Assembly (NCBI GenBank): GCA_963843755.1
Contig: CAWJLS010000013.1
Span: 1 to 64,000, forward strand
Direction: 5' to 3'
DNA length: 64,000 nt
Source: CAWJLS01 sp963843755
GTDB lineage: Bacteria > Acidobacteriota > Thermoanaerobaculia > Multivoradales > DATKCC01
Made by a program: the position numbers and the translations under genes. Shown here in pieces: positions 55,947-64,000 of the stretch. The notes beneath the pieces were generated by a model that was given only the letters and a program-made list of their open reading frames with translations, was not told where the DNA came from and ran no database searches. Numbering within the stretch: position 1 is the first letter of the stretch; each line of letters opens with the position of its first letter.

Positions 55947-57362
55947 TCAGGTCCGGTCGTAGTCGTCTTGATAGCGCATGATGTCGTCCTCGCCGAAGTA
56001 GGTGCCGAGTTGGACCTCGACGAAGGTCACGGGCTCGTCGGTGGGATTGCGGATACGGTGCTTGGCGCCCTGGGGGATGTAGATGTGGTCGCCCGGTTCG
56101 AGCTGGATCGTCTCGTCGTCGAGGATGACCTCGGGGCGCCCGCGGACGATGATCCAGTGTTCCGAGCGGTGCTCGTGGGATTGGTACGAGAGCCGCTGTC
56201 CGGGGTCGACGTCGATCACCTTCGACTTGAACTCGTCGGTGTCCCGCAAGACTTCGAAGCGCCCCCAGGGGCGCAGGTCGTAGACGTGCTCGGTGGCCTG
56301 AGGGCGCCCTGCCGCGGCGAGGCGGGCGACCACCTCCTTGACCTGTTGGGACGAGCCTTTGCGCGCGACCAGCAGGGCGTCGGCGGTGTCGACCACCAGC
56401 AGGTCGTCGACGTCGACCAGGGCGACCAGCCGGTCGCGGAAGGGCAGGACGAAGTTGTCGCCGCCGCCGACGGAGCAGGTCGTCTCCTCGGAGGCGCTCT
56501 CGGTGCGCGCGATCCGCGCCACCTCGTCCCACGAGCCGACGTCGCTCCAGCCGATGGAGCAGGGGATCGACACCTGCTCGTCCAGGCGCTCCATGATGCC
56601 GTAGTCGAGACTCTCCGGCTCGAGCTGCCCGTAGACCGCGTCGAGGTTCGACAGGTCCGGCTCGAGCGTGCGGATCGCCGCCCACAGCTCGGGCATCAGC
56701 CGCGCGAAGTGGCCGGCCATGACCTCGGCACGGAAGACGAACATGCCGGCGTTCCAGACGAACGCCCCGGTCTCGAGATAGCGCCGGGCGGTCTCCCGGT
56801 TGGGCTTTTCCCGGAAGCCGAGGACGGCCCGGGCGACGAGCGGCTGCGGGCCGGGCTCGCCGTCCTCGTCCTGCGCCTCCTCCGCGAACACGTCGGGGCC
56901 GAGCTCGATGTAGCCGTAGCCGGTCTCGGGGCGGGTCGGCCGGATGCCGATGGTCACCACCTGGCCACGCTCGGCGCAGTGCTCGGCGAGGCGGACCGCC
57001 CGGGCGAAGGTCTCCTCGTCCTCCACCAGGTGGTCGGCCGGGAAGATGCCGACGACGGCCGAGCCTTCGCCGCGCAGTGCGAGCAGGTGGCAGACCAGGG
57101 CGACCGCGGGCGCGGTGTTGCGCCCGATCGGCTCGAACCAGGCGTGGTCGTCCGGCAGGGCGACCTCCCGGAGGACGCGGCGGGCGAGAACCTCGGTGTC
57201 TCGCGCGCCGACGATCCCCGGCCGCCCGAAAGGCGCCAGGCGCCGCAGGGTCTTGGCCAGGAGCGACTCGCCGAACAGGTCGCAGAACTGTTTCGGCACC
57301 GCGGCCCGGGAGACCGGCCAGAGACGGGTTCCGCTGCCGCCGGACAGGATGAAGGGGATCAT
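55947..57362 (-). CDS. Mannose-1-phosphate guanylyltransferase/mannose-6-phosphate isomerase
   Basis: Type II bifunctional enzyme of 471 residues that makes GDP-mannose. The N-terminal pyrophosphorylase domain opens with FILSGGSGTRLWPVSR (4-19) and has FREKPNRETA. The C-terminal cupin (about 360-471) carries the PMI motif region SYQSHEHRSEHWIIVRG and IPQGAKHRI. GDP-mannose feeds polysaccharide or glycoprotein synthesis, in line with the GT39 and GT2 genes at 35-47 kb. ATG 57362. It is followed at 1 bp by the ClC gene. Confidence 0.94.
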   Translation of the reverse strand: MIPFILSGGSGTRLWPVSRAAVPKQFCDLFGESLLAKTLRRLAPFGRPGIVGARDTEVLARRVLREVALPDDHAWFEPIGRNTAPAVALVCHLLALRGEGSAVVGIFPADHLVEDEETFARAVRLAEHCAERGQVVTIGIRPTRPETGYGYIELGPDVFAEEAQDEDGEPGPQPLVARAVLGFREKPNRETARRYLETGAFVWNAGMFVFRAEVMAGHFARLMPELWAAIRTLEPDLSNLDAVYGQLEPESLDYGIMERLDEQVSIPCSIGWSDVGSWDEVARIARTESASEETTCSVGGGDNFVLPFRDRLVALVDVDDLLVVDTADALLVARKGSSQQVKEVVARLAAAGRPQATEHVYDLRPWGRFEVLRDTDEFKSKVIDVDPGQRLSYQSHEHRSEHWIIVRGRPEVILDDETIQLEPGDHIYIPQGAKHRIRNPTDEPVTFVEVQLGTYFGEDDIMRYQDDYDRT

Positions 57363-57445
57363 CGAAGAATCGACTCCGTGGGTGACGTGGAGAGCTCAGG
57401 CCGCTGCGGGCGGCCACGGCGATCGGCGCTCGATCGGGGTGTCGG

Positions 57446-58633
57446 TTACTGGGGCGCTCCCAGCTCGAGGCGGACGTCGCGCTGCTGGTCGTCGTACTCG
57501 AGGGTCAGCTTGACGGTCTGCCCGGTCTTGAACCGCTCCAGGCGCAGCAACAGGTCGTTGGCGGACGCCACGGGTTTGCCGTCGAGCGCGACGATCAGGT
57601 CGCCCAGCTCGATGCGCCCGCGGCGGTCGCGCCGGGTGGGGTGGATGCCGGCCCGCGCCGCGGCGCTGCCTGGCTTGACCCGCACGACCAGCGCGCCCTC
57701 GATGCCAAGGTTCTGGGTCACCCGGTCGTTGGCCAGGTCGACGCCCAGGCTGGGGCGGACCAGGCGGCCGTGGGCGATCAGCTCGGGCACCACCCAGTTG
57801 ACGGTGTCGACCGGGATGGCGAACCCGATGCCCGCGTAGGAGCCGGACGGGCTGACGATGGCGGCGTTGACGCCGATCAGACGGCCCGAGCTGTCGAGCA
57901 GCGGGCCACCGGAGTTGCCTGGGTTGATCGCCGCGTCGGTCTGGATGACGTCACGGATCGGGATCTGCGCCATCGACTCGATCTCCCGGCCGAGGGCGCT
58001 GATCACGCCGGTGGTGAGGGTCTGGTCGAAGCCGAACGGGTTGCCGATGGCGTAGACGCTCTGGCCGACGGCGAGGTCGTGGGAGCGGCCTACCGGAATC
58101 GGCTGCAGCTCCTTCTCCGGCGCCTGGATCTCGAGCACCGCCAGATCCTTCTCCGGTGCGGCGCCGACCAGCTTGGCGTCGTAAGAGGTGCGGTCGGCGA
58201 GCGTGACCTGGGCGCTGCTCGCCCCCTGGATCACGTGGTAGTTGGTGATCACGTGCCCCTGGTGGTCCCAGATGAAGCCGGAGCCGGTGCCGCGGGGGAT
58301 CTCGTGGAGGTCGAGGCTGAAGAGGTCTCGCCGCATCTCCAGGGTGGTGATGAAGACCACCGAAGGAGAGGCCTGGTGGAAGAGCGCGATGGTCGCCTTC
58401 TCGTCCGGGCGCAGGTCGCTTCGCGGGGCGATCGGGCGCGGCGTGCTCGCGCTGTCGGCCGAGGCCGCGGGCTGGGCTTGGGTCTCGGCCTGGCCCCGGG
58501 CGGCCGATTGACCGTCCGGGCCGAAGTCGAGGCAGCCGAGGAAGGCGAGGATCCCGACCAGGGCGATCCAGTAGGGCGTCCTGGCCGGGCGGTGTCGGGA
58601 GGGGGCGTCGGCGGTGTGTCTGGATCGGTCCAT
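57446..58633 (-). CDS. HtrA/DegP-type periplasmic serine protease
   Basis: 395 residues. A basic N-terminus and membrane segment (about 20-34, ending in LGC, so possibly a lipoprotein) precede a Pro/Ala/Ser linker, a trypsin domain with H133 (ITNYHVI), D163 (EKDLAVL) and S241 (GNSGGPL), and one PDZ domain (about 300-390). A single PDZ is like DegS rather than DegP, which has two. Likely role: sensing or degrading misfolded envelope proteins. ATG 58633 lies 13 nt after a GGGTAGAAT element on the same strand. Confidence 0.92.
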   Translation of the reverse strand: MDRSRHTADAPSRHRPARTPYWIALVGILAFLGCLDFGPDGQSAARGQAETQAQPAASADSASTPRPIAPRSDLRPDEKATIALFHQASPSVVFITTLEMRRDLFSLDLHEIPRGTGSGFIWDHQGHVITNYHVIQGASSAQVTLADRTSYDAKLVGAAPEKDLAVLEIQAPEKELQPIPVGRSHDLAVGQSVYAIGNPFGFDQTLTTGVISALGREIESMAQIPIRDVIQTDAAINPGNSGGPLLDSSGRLIGVNAAIVSPSGSYAGIGFAIPVDTVNWVVPELIAHGRLVRPSLGVDLANDRVTQNLGIEGALVVRVKPGSAAARAGIHPTRRDRRGRIELGDLIVALDGKPVASANDLLLRLERFKTGQTVKLTLEYDDQQRDVRLELGAPQ

Positions 58634-58646
58634 GGCGCAAACGGGC

Positions 58647-58652
58647 ATTCTA
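58647..58652 (-). promoter_or_regulatory. Putative -10 element TAGAAT before the HtrA-type protease gene
   Basis: On the minus strand GGGTAGAAT (58655-58647) ends 13 nt before the ATG at 58633, matching the spacing seen at 4705 and 37366. It predicts a very short leader. Confidence 0.42.
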
Positions 58653-58818
58653 CCCGACTGCGCGAGCGATGCCACCCACCGGTGGAATCGCCCCCTATCC
58701 TCGGTTCCCCGCCCCCGTCGCCCAGGACGGCCGGAGACTGCCGGCCTGGGCGGGGGAAGGGGGCGCCGCCGCCCGGAGACTCCTGCCGGTGCGGGGAGGA
58801 AGGGGCCCGGTCAGCGCA

Positions 58819-60249
58819 TCAGGGGCGCTGGCGGATCCGGTCCTGGAGGATCTGCCGGATCTGGGAGGGGTCGAACCCGTCGCCGAAGACCAGGCGCTTG
58901 GGCTCGGTCCACGAGGGCGCCCCCGAGTCGATCGACTCCGTGTAGAGCAGATCGCCGTCGCTGTGCCAGCTCACCAGGGCCCGTGCCCCGTCGTCCGAGA
59001 CGAAGATGTCGACCGGTCCCTGGCCGACCGGCGGCAGCGGGTAACGCGCCACCGTGCGGATCTCGACCAGCTCGGGCACGGCCCCGACCCCGCCCTGGGC
59101 CCCGCCTTCGGCGGTGCTGCCCTCGGTCTCCGGATCGATCTCCACGATCTGGCTGGCGGCCGCGGCCGGACGGGAGCCGACGTCGGTCAGCAGCTCGGCG
59201 CCCAGGTCGATCACGTTCTTGCGCAGCGCCTCGCTGAGCTCCGCGTCGGTGTACTGCGGATGGTCGGCCTGGATCAGGTCGAAGTCCTCGATGACGCGGT
59301 CGGCGAAGTGGCCGATCACCCCCGGGTTGAACCGGTGGCCGATCTCGATGATCTGGGTCCGCAGCTTGCGGTGGATGGTTCCGGGTTTGCCCGGGGGATC
59401 GTGCCGGCCGATCTCGATGATCTGCGTACGCAGGTCGTCGGCGATGCGGCCGATCTCGGCGGGCAGCAGACGGGTCTCGACCGACACGAACTTGCGGGCG
59501 GTGCCGTCGGCGAAGCCGATGGTCGACGAGCGGGTGTCGCGTCCGGAGCTGAGGCGCGGGGAGCGGAGCAGGGCCCGGGACACCTCGCCGGTCGGGGTCT
59601 CCGCGGGCGCCGTGCCGGCGAAATCGTTGAGGCGCAGGACCGGGTTCCAGCCGGCGTAGACCCCGTCGTCGAGCACGACCGGGGTGTAATAGACCTCGTC
59701 GGTGGCGCCGGCCGCCTCCCACCAGACGACATGGAAGATGGTCCGGGTCCGTTCGATCGCGTTGCCGTCGGCATCTTCGGCGGCGTCGTAGGCCTCGCTG
59801 GCGATCTCCACCTGCGGCGGCCCTTTGAGCGGGCTGATGTCGCCGGAGATCTCGATCGGGTCGGACCAGCCGTCGGCGCTCAGGCCGGCAAGGTAGAGAC
59901 CCGAGACGGTCGGCGCGCGCTGGGTCTCCCAGATGGCGTAGAGGGTCCGGGAGCCCGCCTCGTAGCTGAGGCTCGGCGAGCGCTCGACCTCCGGCCCGTC
60001 GCTGTCCGGAACCAGCAGGCGCTGGGTCGGCTCTCCCTCGGCGTAGATGTCGATGGCGAGGACCGGCTGGTCGGCGGCGATGCCCTGGCCGCCGTCGGGG
60101 AAGAGGTCGCCGTAGGTTCCGGCCTGGGCGACGTAGAGCTCCCCGCTGTCACCGAGGGCGACGCTCGACGCGACCGAGGCCGCCGGCGTCAGGACGACCG
60201 CGGCGGCGACCGCAACGAGCAACAGTACGAGCTTTTCGGCACGGATCAT
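58819..60249 (-). CDS. Exported protein of unknown function, beta-propeller-like
   Basis: 476 residues with a signal peptide (hydrophobic 6-27, cut near ASVASS). The mature N-terminal half has strands spaced like sialidase or WD-type blades (SPSLSYEAGSRTLYAIWET, TIFHVVWWEA, ALVSWHSDGDLLYTE). The middle contains LRTQIIEIG twice, 24 residues apart, in a helical part. No catalytic motif is recognised. It follows the TPR gene by one base, and the XRE-type regulator lies just upstream, so the three genes probably form one unit. Function not assigned. Confidence 0.7.
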   Translation of the reverse strand: MIRAEKLVLLLVAVAAAVVLTPAASVASSVALGDSGELYVAQAGTYGDLFPDGGQGIAADQPVLAIDIYAEGEPTQRLLVPDSDGPEVERSPSLSYEAGSRTLYAIWETQRAPTVSGLYLAGLSADGWSDPIEISGDISPLKGPPQVEIASEAYDAAEDADGNAIERTRTIFHVVWWEAAGATDEVYYTPVVLDDGVYAGWNPVLRLNDFAGTAPAETPTGEVSRALLRSPRLSSGRDTRSSTIGFADGTARKFVSVETRLLPAEIGRIADDLRTQIIEIGRHDPPGKPGTIHRKLRTQIIEIGHRFNPGVIGHFADRVIEDFDLIQADHPQYTDAELSEALRKNVIDLGAELLTDVGSRPAAAASQIVEIDPETEGSTAEGGAQGGVGAVPELVEIRTVARYPLPPVGQGPVDIFVSDDGARALVSWHSDGDLLYTESIDSGAPSWTEPKRLVFGDGFDPSQIRQILQDRIRQRP

Positions 60250-60250
60250 C

Positions 60251-61168
60251 TCAAGCCCTCAGGTTGATCATCTTGCAGACCTCGAGGCCGAACAGCATGC
60301 CGGGAACCTCGGGCATCTCCGGGTAGAAGGTCTCCTGGAGAAGGGTGAAGCACTCCTGGGCGACGTCGAGCTCACCGGCCATCTTGTAGGCCTCGCCGAG
60401 CAGCAGCAGGCTGTACTTGGTCGCCTTGAGATCGCCGACCTCCTCGGCGATCTCGAGCGCTCGGGCGCCGTGCCGGGCGGCCCGGCTCGGGCGGTCGACG
60501 TGGAGGTAGGCGAAGCAGAGGGTCAGGCGGTTCTGGAGCTCGTAGAGCCGGGTGCCCAGGCTGCGGTGCATGCGCAGGCCGCGGAACAGGTAGTCGAAGC
60601 CGCGGGTGTAGTCGCCGATGACCGTCAAGCAGTAGCCCAGGTTGTCGTAGATCGCCGCCTTCGACAGGCTGGCGTCCGGGCCGAGCAGCGCCTCCGCCTC
60701 CTCGAAGTGCTCGAGCGCCGGCTGGAACTGGTTCATGGCACACAGGGCGTTGCCGATCTGGTTGATGGCGCTCGCCTGCTGGGCCGCGTCGCCGAGCTCC
60801 ACGGCGTAGCGCAGGGCGATGCGCGCGTAGAAGAGCGACTTGCGGTAGCCGTCCGGGCGGTCGAAATCGAGCGCCAGGTTGTACGACGTCAGGAAGGCCA
60901 CCTGGGGATCGGTCGTGCGGACCAGGATCTCCTGCATCCGGATCAGGCTCTCCCGGCTCGGGCGGAGGAAGCGCTCGACGGCCATCCAGTTGCAGTAGGC
61001 CAGATCGATCAGGCTCTGGTCCGTCCCGTCGACGGCGAGCTGATGGGCCTGTTCGAAGAGGCGGGCAGCCTCTTCGAGGTGGCCGCGGTTCAGTGCGTCG
61101 GTGGCTCGGTCCCGCAGCTCTCCGTAGCGCTGTTTCGACTGGAGTCCGTTGGCTTCCGGTTCTGACAT
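60251..61168 (-). CDS. TPR-repeat protein
   Basis: 305 residues, nearly all helical, with about six tetratricopeptide repeats (NRGHLEEAARLFEQAHQLA; ALCAMNQFQPALEHFEEAEALL; LTVIGDYTRGFDYLFRGLRM; GEAYKMAGELDVAQECFTLL). No signal peptide, so it is cytoplasmic. Immediately upstream on the same strand is a small XRE-type helix-turn-helix gene. Separate HTH and TPR proteins may do together what fused HTH-TPR regulators (Rgg/PlcR-like) do in one chain; this is inference. The exported protein gene follows one base later. Confidence 0.8.
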   Translation of the reverse strand: MSEPEANGLQSKQRYGELRDRATDALNRGHLEEAARLFEQAHQLAVDGTDQSLIDLAYCNWMAVERFLRPSRESLIRMQEILVRTTDPQVAFLTSYNLALDFDRPDGYRKSLFYARIALRYAVELGDAAQQASAINQIGNALCAMNQFQPALEHFEEAEALLGPDASLSKAAIYDNLGYCLTVIGDYTRGFDYLFRGLRMHRSLGTRLYELQNRLTLCFAYLHVDRPSRAARHGARALEIAEEVGDLKATKYSLLLLGEAYKMAGELDVAQECFTLLQETFYPEMPEVPGMLFGLEVCKMINLRA

Positions 61169-61186
61169 CGCTCTCAGCTCCCTTGG

Positions 61187-61480
61187 TCAGCCTGACAGGT
61201 CCCTGCGGAACCGTTCGACCGGCTGCTCGCTTTCCCGTTCGGCGGCGGCGATCCGCTCGAGGTCGGCGGCATCGACGTCGAAGGCCGCCAGCAGGCGGAT
61301 GATCACCTCGAGGCCGACGCGTGCCTCACCGCGCTCGATCCGGATCACGTCCTGTGCGTCGATCCCGGTCCGTTCGGCCAGCTCAGCGGGGCTCCACTTG
61401 CGCTCCTTGCGCAATTTGCGCATCCGACGCCCGAGAAGCTCGATCTTCCTGCTCCCGCCGACTTCGATTGTGCACCTCAC
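61187..61480 (-). CDS. XRE-family helix-turn-helix protein
   Basis: 97 residues with a Cro/CI-type helix-turn-helix (about 16-72: RMRKLRKERKWSPAELAERTGI, DVIRIERGEARVGLEVIIRLLAAFDV). Short charged ends only, so it is a bare DNA-binding domain. Start is GTG 61480. It is first in a three-gene minus-strand unit with the TPR protein and the exported protein and may regulate its own operon. No toxin gene is adjacent, so an antitoxin role is not supported. Confidence 0.85.
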   Translation of the reverse strand: MRCTIEVGGSRKIELLGRRMRKLRKERKWSPAELAERTGIDAQDVIRIERGEARVGLEVIIRLLAAFDVDAADLERIAAAERESEQPVERFRRDLSG

Positions 61481-61643
61481 GATCGGTCTCCGATCCCGCT
61501 CACTCCGGGTGCACGCCCGGTTCAGGATCTCGGGTTTCTCCTGGTGATGCTACGACAGCATCGCCCGAAGGTCAACCGCAGAGGGTGCCGATCGAGCCGC
61601 TCATTCGGCCGGTCGGACCCGTGCGGGGCGCGGATGGCGCGGG

Positions 61644-61649
61644 TAGAAT
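61644..61649 (+). promoter_or_regulatory. Putative -10 element TAGAAT before the RNase H gene
   Basis: GGGTAGAATC (61641-61650) lies 56 nt before the ATG at 61706 in the divergent gap between the XRE and RNase H genes; same motif class as at 4705 and 58647. Confidence 0.4.
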
Positions 61650-61705
61650 CGCCCGGCGCTCGCCTCGAGCTCCGATTTCAACCCTCTGTTTCGAAGGTGG
61701 TGTCC

Positions 61706-62617
61706 ATGGCTTCGTCCTCCGCTCGCTCTCCACAGTCCCGGGTCCAGGTCTACACCGACGGCGGCGCCGACCCCAATCCCGGTCCGGCGGGCTGGGGCGC
61801 CGTCATCCTGGATCCGGCAGGCCGGCCGCTCCGGGAGCTCTCGGGCGGGGAGGACCGCTCGACCAACAACCGCATGGAGCTGACGGCCGCGATCCGGGCG
61901 CTCGAGGTGGTGGAGCCGGGGACGCCGGTCCGGCTGTTCACGGACTCGACGTACCTCAAGAAGGGGGTCACCGAGTGGCTGCCCGGATGGATCGCGCGCG
62001 GCTGGCGGCGGCGGACCGGCAGCGTGAAGAACGAGGACCTGTGGCGGCGGCTGGCCGAGCTCGAGGAGGCGCACGACGTGGAGTGGCGCTGGGTCAAGGG
62101 GCATGCCGGCCACGAGCACAACGAGCGGGCCGACGAGCTGGCGACGCGGGAGATCGGCAAGCGGCGCCGGCCGAGCTCTCCCGGGGCGGCCGAAGGCGCC
62201 GCGGAAGCCGACGTGGAGGTTCTGCTGCGGGTCTCGGGCGGTGCCTCGGGCGGTTGGGCGGCGGTGGTCCGGCAGGGCGCCGACGCCCAGGTGCTGAGCG
62301 GCTCGTTCCCCGGCGCCAGCGCCAACGAGATCGACGTCCTGGCGGCCGCCGAGGTCCTGGAGTCGCTTTCCCGCGAGCTGGCGATCGCGCTCTACTCCGG
62401 GTCGGACTATCTGCGCAACGGAGCCACCCAGTGGATGCCCAAATGGAGTCGCACCGGGTGGACGACCAAGGCCGGCACCCCGGTCCGCAACCGGGCCGCC
62501 TGGCAGCGCCTGGAGCGGGCGCTCGCCGGCCGGCGGGTCGCCTGGCCGTCGATCAAGACCAGGAAGCCCGAGGGCTGGAAGGAGCTGGGGCAGATCGCTC
62601 GGGACGCGGCCGGCTGA
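61706..62617 (+). CDS. rnhA: Ribonuclease HI with a degenerate second RNase H domain
   Basis: 303 residues, about twice the usual RNase HI. The first domain (12-150) is complete: D18 (VYTDGG), E58 (NNRMELTA), D80 (LFTDST), H133/H136 and D143 (NERADELA), so it should cut RNA in RNA-DNA hybrids. The second (about 168-300) repeats the fold: LYSGSDYLRNGATQWMPKW aligns with LFTDSTYLKKGVTEWLPGW, but D18 and D80 are replaced (S/G), leaving only E208. It probably binds rather than cuts. ATG 61706. The last 65 bp overlap the convergent glycosyltransferase gene. Confidence 0.9.
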   Translation: MASSSARSPQSRVQVYTDGGADPNPGPAGWGAVILDPAGRPLRELSGGEDRSTNNRMELTAAIRALEVVEPGTPVRLFTDSTYLKKGVTEWLPGWIARGWRRRTGSVKNEDLWRRLAELEEAHDVEWRWVKGHAGHEHNERADELATREIGKRRRPSSPGAAEGAAEADVEVLLRVSGGASGGWAAVVRQGADAQVLSGSFPGASANEIDVLAAAEVLESLSRELAIALYSGSDYLRNGATQWMPKWSRTGWTTKAGTPVRNRAAWQRLERALAGRRVAWPSIKTRKPEGWKELGQIARDAAG

Positions 62618-63971
62618 TGGCGTCGTCCCGGTCCGCGCCCCGATCCGGGCCGGCGGCTTCCTCCCCTTCGATCAGCGCGCGGATCCGGTAGACCCCGTCG
62701 GCCGGCAGGCGGCGAAACCCGGTCCAGGCCGCCGCCGCCAGCGTCCCGTCGTCGAGCCGGCGGGAGAGCCAGCGGCCGGTGCCCGAGGCCGTCTCCCGGG
62801 GGAACGCGACCCCGGCGTCGAGCGCCCAGCGCCGGTTCGCGCGCTCCTGGGCCCCGACCGGCGGCGCCAGCAGCAGAGGCAGCCCGAGGGCGGCGAAGAA
62901 GGTCATCTCGCTCGGCTTGGTCCAGAGGACGTCGGTCTCCGCCAGCAGGGCGTGGAAGCGTGCGAAGTAGCGCTCCACGTCGCCCTCGGCCAGGATCGTG
63001 AGGCCGCCCTCGCCGAGCGCCGCTCCCAGCCCGAGGCGCTCGGCCCAGCGCGTGAACCGGGTGGCGAGCGCCGGCCGGGAGCCCGCCACCAGGCCCAGCC
63101 GGAGTCGACCCTGGAGGATCGCCGGCGCCAGGTCGACGAGGATCGCCCGGGCGAGGGCCGCCTGAGCGCCGGCGCCGCCGACGGCGTAGGTGAGGAGCGG
63201 CGGCCGTCGGTCCGCCGGCGCAACGGTCTCGCCCAGGTCGTGCTCGATCTCCTCTCGGTGGGCGGCGCGGAAGGTCCCTGTGGGGTCGAGCCGGGCCAGG
63301 CGGGCAGCCAGGTGGTGCCGGAGGGTTGGGAGGTCGGGACCGCCGAGGAGCGCCGGCGGCAGCGGGAACCCGGTCTCGACGACCTGCTCGGCCGGCACGC
63401 CGTAGGAGCGCAGCCGGTCGGCGGCCTGCCCGCTGGGCGCCAGGTAGGTGACCACGGTCTCCGCGGCGGCGGCGGGCACCCAGGCGCGGCTGAGGTCGGT
63501 GTCGGTCACCAGGCAGTAGGTCGGCCGGTAGCCGCTGCGCTGGGCGGCGAGGGCCGGCAGGAAGTAGGTGGTGAGGAGGGGGCGCCCGGCCCGGCGGGCC
63601 GCCTCCACCACGCCTTGGCCGGCAGCCTGGCCGACCGCCTGGCCAACCCCCTTCCCGGGGTCGTTTCCGCTCCCCACGAGCCGGGCGAGGAGCCGGGCCG
63701 CCGCGGTCGGGCGGGTCGAATCACTCGCCCCGGGAGGCGGGCCGATCCGGGTCAGCAGCTCCAGCGCCGGTCGCAGGAGCCACCCCGTGAGCCGCCCCTG
63801 GGACGCGCGGGAGAGGCCGTCGTAGAGCCACCGCGCCAGCGACCAGAGAGCTTGCTCAGAGGCGGTGGAGTACGGTCTGCGGTCGGCCCGGACGAGCTCC
63901 ACGCCGAGCGCTTCCGCCAGGGCGTGGGCGGCCCGCAGGTGGCCGTAGCCCATCACCACCGCCGTCACCAC
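62553..63971 (-). CDS. GT-B-type glycosyltransferase, MGDG-synthase/MurG-like (possibly partial at the window edge)
   Basis: 472 residues if GTG 63971 is the start. The frame stays open to the end of the window, so the true start may lie outside. GYGHLRAAHALAEAL near the start resembles the G-x-G-H-x-x-A-A motif of monogalactosyldiacylglycerol synthases and related enzymes. VTDTDLSRAWV, LAPSGQAADRLRSYGVP and a C-terminal donor site (TKPSEMTFFAALGLPLLLAPPVGAQE) support a GT-B fold. A Gly/Gln/Ala insert lies near 105-125. The C-terminal tail overlaps the RNase H gene end. Substrate is unknown. Confidence 0.7.
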   Translation of the reverse strand: MVTAVVMGYGHLRAAHALAEALGVELVRADRRPYSTASEQALWSLARWLYDGLSRASQGRLTGWLLRPALELLTRIGPPPGASDSTRPTAAARLLARLVGSGNDPGKGVGQAVGQAAGQGVVEAARRAGRPLLTTYFLPALAAQRSGYRPTYCLVTDTDLSRAWVPAAAAETVVTYLAPSGQAADRLRSYGVPAEQVVETGFPLPPALLGGPDLPTLRHHLAARLARLDPTGTFRAAHREEIEHDLGETVAPADRRPPLLTYAVGGAGAQAALARAILVDLAPAILQGRLRLGLVAGSRPALATRFTRWAERLGLGAALGEGGLTILAEGDVERYFARFHALLAETDVLWTKPSEMTFFAALGLPLLLAPPVGAQERANRRWALDAGVAFPRETASGTGRWLSRRLDDGTLAAAAWTGFRRLPADGVYRIRALIEGEEAAGPDRGADRDDAISRPRPERSAPAPSSPRASWS

Positions 63972-64000
63972 CGGCGTCCGCCGCGGGAGGGCGGGCGGGG

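Noticed and set aside
61187..61480. Toxin-antitoxin pair for the XRE gene
   Set aside because: The adjacent gene encodes a 305-residue TPR protein, not a small toxin.

Overview
The window is GC-rich bacterial DNA. Genes are densely packed, start codons are often GTG or TTG, and many neighbours overlap by 4 bp (ATGA or GTGA). The many hybrid histidine kinases, a Ser/Thr kinase with TPRs, PMT-type glycosyltransferases, a MamK-like actin, MtaB, SpeA and ClpS/ClpA suggest a Gram-negative-type lineage, possibly Acidobacteriota. That taxonomic guess is inference only.

Layout. 1-7 kb: a NarL-type regulator, a hybrid kinase and a Ser/Thr kinase-TPR protein in one coupled operon, then a cell-wall amidase and a MamK-like actin. 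7.0-26.7 kb: an accessory island, visibly less GC-rich than its flanks. It has a TIR-domain gene on the minus strand and, divergent from it, nine tightly coupled plus-strand genes: a receiver/degenerate-AAA+ protein, a ~2,330-residue histidine-kinase-like protein, a single-domain receiver, an unknown protein, an ABC importer of the nitrate/taurine/NMT1 type whose ATPase is fused behind receiver and AAA+ domains, a PRMT-like methyltransferase and a protein with two C-terminal membrane helices. 26.7-35 kb: DMT transporter, Cys-rich secreted peptide, MtaB, VanZ-like protein, NYN-cold-shock protein, thioesterase, PAS hybrid kinase, MFS transporter. 35-47.5 kb: envelope and polysaccharide genes (a frameshifted glycosyltransferase-TPR gene, exonuclease, sulfotransferase, an epimerase/aminotransferase/nucleotidyltransferase-kinase/GT2 operon, flippase-like protein, WbqC, GT39). 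47.5-64 kb: flavin reductase, RNase D, SpeA, ClpS-ClpA, ClC channel, GDP-mannose pyrophosphorylase, HtrA protease, an exported protein with TPR and XRE partners, a double RNase H and a GT-B glycosyltransferase.

The most interesting part is the 8.4-26.7 kb operon. I read it as a phosphorelay wired directly to an ABC importer: a giant kinase could phosphorylate three receiver proteins, one of which carries the transporter's own ATPase. The methyltransferase and membrane protein would be further outputs. The TIR gene appears to belong to it, because a near-identical 15-bp element (TAATCACAGGYTATC) lies in the sense orientation just upstream of both the TIR gene and the operon. No experimental function is known to me for such a set, and I could not run a search.
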